Assembly: GCA_029857975.1 (NCBI GenBank)
Contig: JAOUFX010000012.1
Location: forward strand, 1 to 15,042
Length of the DNA: 15,042 nucleotides
Direction: 5' to 3'
From: Deltaproteobacteria bacterium
GTDB taxonomy: Bacteria; Desulfobacterota; SM23-61
A model generated the notes under the pieces. The model made no database searches and was not told the origin of the DNA. It was given only the letters and a program-made list of their open reading frames with translations. This document shows positions 13,299-15,042 of this stretch, piece by piece (within the stretch, counting starts at the first letter, position 1; every line of letters begins with the position of its first letter). The position numbers were made by a program, and so were the translations under genes.

Positions 13299-14848
13299 CC
13301 TCGGTGCCCTCTGGGGTATATCGCCCGTCCTCCCGGCCAGACCATCCGGACGGCCCGTTGCAGGGCGTTGCGGACCGGTCCAATGCTCATCAAAATCGAG
13401 GAAATCGTCACCAGCCAGAGTACGAGGCAGATTGGCCGGGTGAAGAACGGGGTGAGATCCCCGTCGGTCAAGACCAAGCCCCGGCGCAGGTTTTTATCCA
13501 GGAGGTCGCCGAGGATGATGCCGAGGACGAGGGGAGCCATCGGGTATTTCATCTCGCGGAGGATGTAGCCGATGATGCCGAAGCCAACCATTACCCAGAT
13601 GTCGAAGATCCGGCTGGTGATGGCATAGGCGCCAATGGTGCAGAGGACGAAGACCACGGGCATGAGCCGCGTCCGCGGGATCGCCAGGATTTTCAGGAGC
13701 GGCTTGGTGAGCGCCACCCCGTAAACCAGGATGGCCAACGTGGCGAAGAAGACCATGGCCACCACCTGGTAAACGAACTGGGGCGACTCAACCATGATCA
13801 TGGGGCCCGGCCGGATTCCATGGATAAACATGGCGGCGAGCAGCACTGCTGCCGGCGCCGAGCCGGGGATAGCCAGCGTAAGCACGGGAATGATGGCTCC
13901 CGGCACGACGGCGTTGTTGCCCGTCTCTGCGGCCATCAGCCCTTCCACTGATCCCTTCCCGAATTTCTCGCGCTCTTGGCTTTTCCGCCGGGCTGCGGCA
14001 TACGAGACCCAAGCCCCGATGTCCTCGCCGACCCCCGGGATAATGCCGATTATAGTCCCGATGAGGCCGCTCCGGATGATGGTGCGCCAGTAGCGCGCCA
14101 CATCGGCCAACTTGGGGATAACGCTGTCCTGTGGATTGTCGGCCAGCTCGGGCTGGGGATTGCGCATGACGGTCAGAACTTCGGCGAAGCCAAAGGCCCC
14201 CACCATGGCAGGGATGAGGGCGAAGCCGCCCAGGAGTTCGGTCGAGCCGTAGGTAAACCGTTCGTAGGCATGAATCCCCTCCTGGCCTACCATGGAGGTC
14301 ATGAGGCCCAAAAACCCTGCGATCCATCCCTTAATGGGATCATCGAGGGCGGTCAAGTGCCCGGAGATCACGATGCCGAAGATCGCCAGCCAGAAGAACT
14401 CGTAGGAATGAAACTTGAGCGCGTAGTTCCCGAGGAGGGGCGCCAGGGTCGCCAGGAAGAAAATACCGATGATGCTGCCCAGAACGGATCCCGACGTCGC
14501 TACACCCATGGCCCGGCCGGCTAATCCCTGTTTGGCCAAGGGGAAGCCATCAAGCGCGGTGGCCGCATTGGCGGGTGTTCCCGGGATATTGATGAGGATC
14601 GCCGTTCGGCTGCCGCCGTAGATAGCCCCCACGTACACGCAGATCAGGATGAGGATGGCCAGGTCGGGGGACAGCTTGTAGGTCAGCGTGGTGATCAGCG
14701 CCACCCCCATAGTGGCCGTGAGGCCCGGCAGCGCCCCGATGCCGATCCCGAGCAGGGTTGCCCAAGCCATATGAAACAGCGCCAGGGGGGTGAGAAAGCC
14801 GGCAATTGCCCCCAGGAACATTCCGAGGTTGTCAAGCAACACGCCCAT
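13295..14848 (-). CDS. tctA: Second TTT transporter large membrane subunit TctA
   Basis: A 517-residue polytopic membrane protein. GALPGLTATMG near residues 37-47 and YGGSRTAILINIPGTPANA further on are the TctA signatures. The internal repeat is represented by GIIPGVGEDIGAW and ETGNNAVVPGAIIPVLTLAIPG. It is clearly a paralogue of the plus-strand TctA at 9789-11303, but the two differ throughout, so this is not a recent duplication. The ATG at 14848 is preceded by a G-rich AGGATGGGGGG leader and lies 15 nt after the tctB stop. The gene is visibly richer in G+C at third positions than the genes to its left. Its own tctC is not in the window and may lie further right. Confidence 0.95.
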   Translation of the reverse strand: MGVLLDNLGMFLGAIAGFLTPLALFHMAWATLLGIGIGALPGLTATMGVALITTLTYKLSPDLAILILICVYVGAIYGGSRTAILINIPGTPANAATALDGFPLAKQGLAGRAMGVATSGSVLGSIIGIFFLATLAPLLGNYALKFHSYEFFWLAIFGIVISGHLTALDDPIKGWIAGFLGLMTSMVGQEGIHAYERFTYGSTELLGGFALIPAMVGAFGFAEVLTVMRNPQPELADNPQDSVIPKLADVARYWRTIIRSGLIGTIIGIIPGVGEDIGAWVSYAAARRKSQEREKFGKGSVEGLMAAETGNNAVVPGAIIPVLTLAIPGSAPAAVLLAAMFIHGIRPGPMIMVESPQFVYQVVAMVFFATLAILVYGVALTKPLLKILAIPRTRLMPVVFVLCTIGAYAITSRIFDIWVMVGFGIIGYILREMKYPMAPLVLGIILGDLLDKNLRRGLVLTDGDLTPFFTRPICLVLWLVTISSILMSIGPVRNALQRAVRMVWPGGRAIYPRGHRG

Positions 14849-14863
14849 GGCGTCCCCCCATCC

Positions 14864-15042
14864 TCATGGCAGCGTCACCAGGAAGAGCCGCTCGAAAACC
14901 CACGAGACAGCGGTGGTAACCGCAATCGCCAGGATTCCGGCAACTATCCCGATCCGCCTGTATTCCCGGGCGGACATGCCGCGGCGCCACTCAAAGGCCA
15001 CGACGAAGAGGAAAATGAAAATCCCGGTGGCCAGCGAGTACG
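14864..15042 (-). CDS. tctB: TctB small membrane subunit, C-terminal part (5' end outside window)
   Basis: The last 58 codons of a minus-strand gene that enters from the right edge. The translation contains a hydrophobic segment (SLATGIFIFLFVVAFEW), a basic loop (RRGMSAREYRRIG) and a second hydrophobic segment (VAGILAIAVTTAVSWVF), and ends RLFLVTLP. Two terminal helices joined by a charged loop, 15 nt before a tctA start, is the usual picture of TctB. The call therefore rests on context and hydropathy rather than a strong motif. The frame is open to the edge. Confidence 0.8.
   Translation of the reverse strand, partial: YSLATGIFIFLFVVAFEWRRGMSAREYRRIGIVAGILAIAVTTAVSWVFERLFLVTLP

Noticed and set aside
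13304..14524. Long plus-strand open frames (215 and 182 codons), rich in charged residues and glycine.
   Set aside because: They lie antisense to the second tctA, and the GC-rich third positions of that gene explain the lack of stops.
1..15042. CRISPR array, tRNA, rRNA or insertion-sequence genes.
   Set aside because: I saw no regularly spaced direct repeats, no tRNA-like cloverleaf with a TTC arm, no rRNA stretches and no transposase motifs on either strand.

Overview
This window looks like part of a strict anaerobe's chromosome. The signs are a tungsten/molybdenum aldehyde:ferredoxin oxidoreductase (AOR), two four-cluster polyferredoxins, a carbon-monoxide-dehydrogenase-like iron-sulfur protein, and two tripartite tricarboxylate transporters (TTT). 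A Desulfobacterota-type syntroph or sulfate reducer would fit, but the sequence alone does not fix the taxon.

Left block (1-6137, minus strand): one tightly packed operon, read right to left. The order is MoaD/ThiS-like sulfur carrier, four-cluster ferredoxin, AOR, CooF-like four-cluster ferredoxin, a 361-residue 'mini-CooS', an FAD/NAD(P) oxidoreductase (FNOR type), and an Old Yellow Enzyme (OYE) family flavoprotein cut by the window edge. Genes from the ferredoxin onward are spaced by 30 nt or less, and several overlap. The mini-CooS is the standout. It keeps all six D- and B-cluster cysteines of Ni-CO dehydrogenase at exact spacing, but appears to have lost every ligand of the catalytic C-cluster. 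CooS-CooF-FNOR is a known CODH gene set; here an AOR sits with it and the CooS has become a short protein without a catalytic site. The simplest reading is an electron wire: AOR to ferredoxins to mini-CooS to FNOR to NAD(P), possibly ending on an enoate reductase.

Control region (6120-6374): the operon diverges from a GntR/FCD regulator gene at 6367. Each direction has a recognisable promoter. Three copies of a TTGTATACAA-type palindrome lie just downstream of the operon promoter, over the regulator's -10 box, and over the regulator's start codon. This suggests one ligand-controlled switch for both units.

Intergenic stretch (7030-7343): no gene. It holds a strong GC-rich hairpin and a run of 7-bp repeats ending in a perfect 16-bp palindrome.

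Middle block (7344-13285, plus strand): a ketopantoate-reductase-like dehydrogenase, two adjacent single-domain cupins, a complete TTT transporter in the order TctB-TctA-TctC, and a DUF6282-like putative metal-dependent hydrolase. This reads as uptake and early processing of an unidentified organic acid.

Right block (13295-15042, minus strand): a second TTT set (TctA and the C-terminus of TctB) convergent with the first, only 9 nt away, and visibly richer in G+C.
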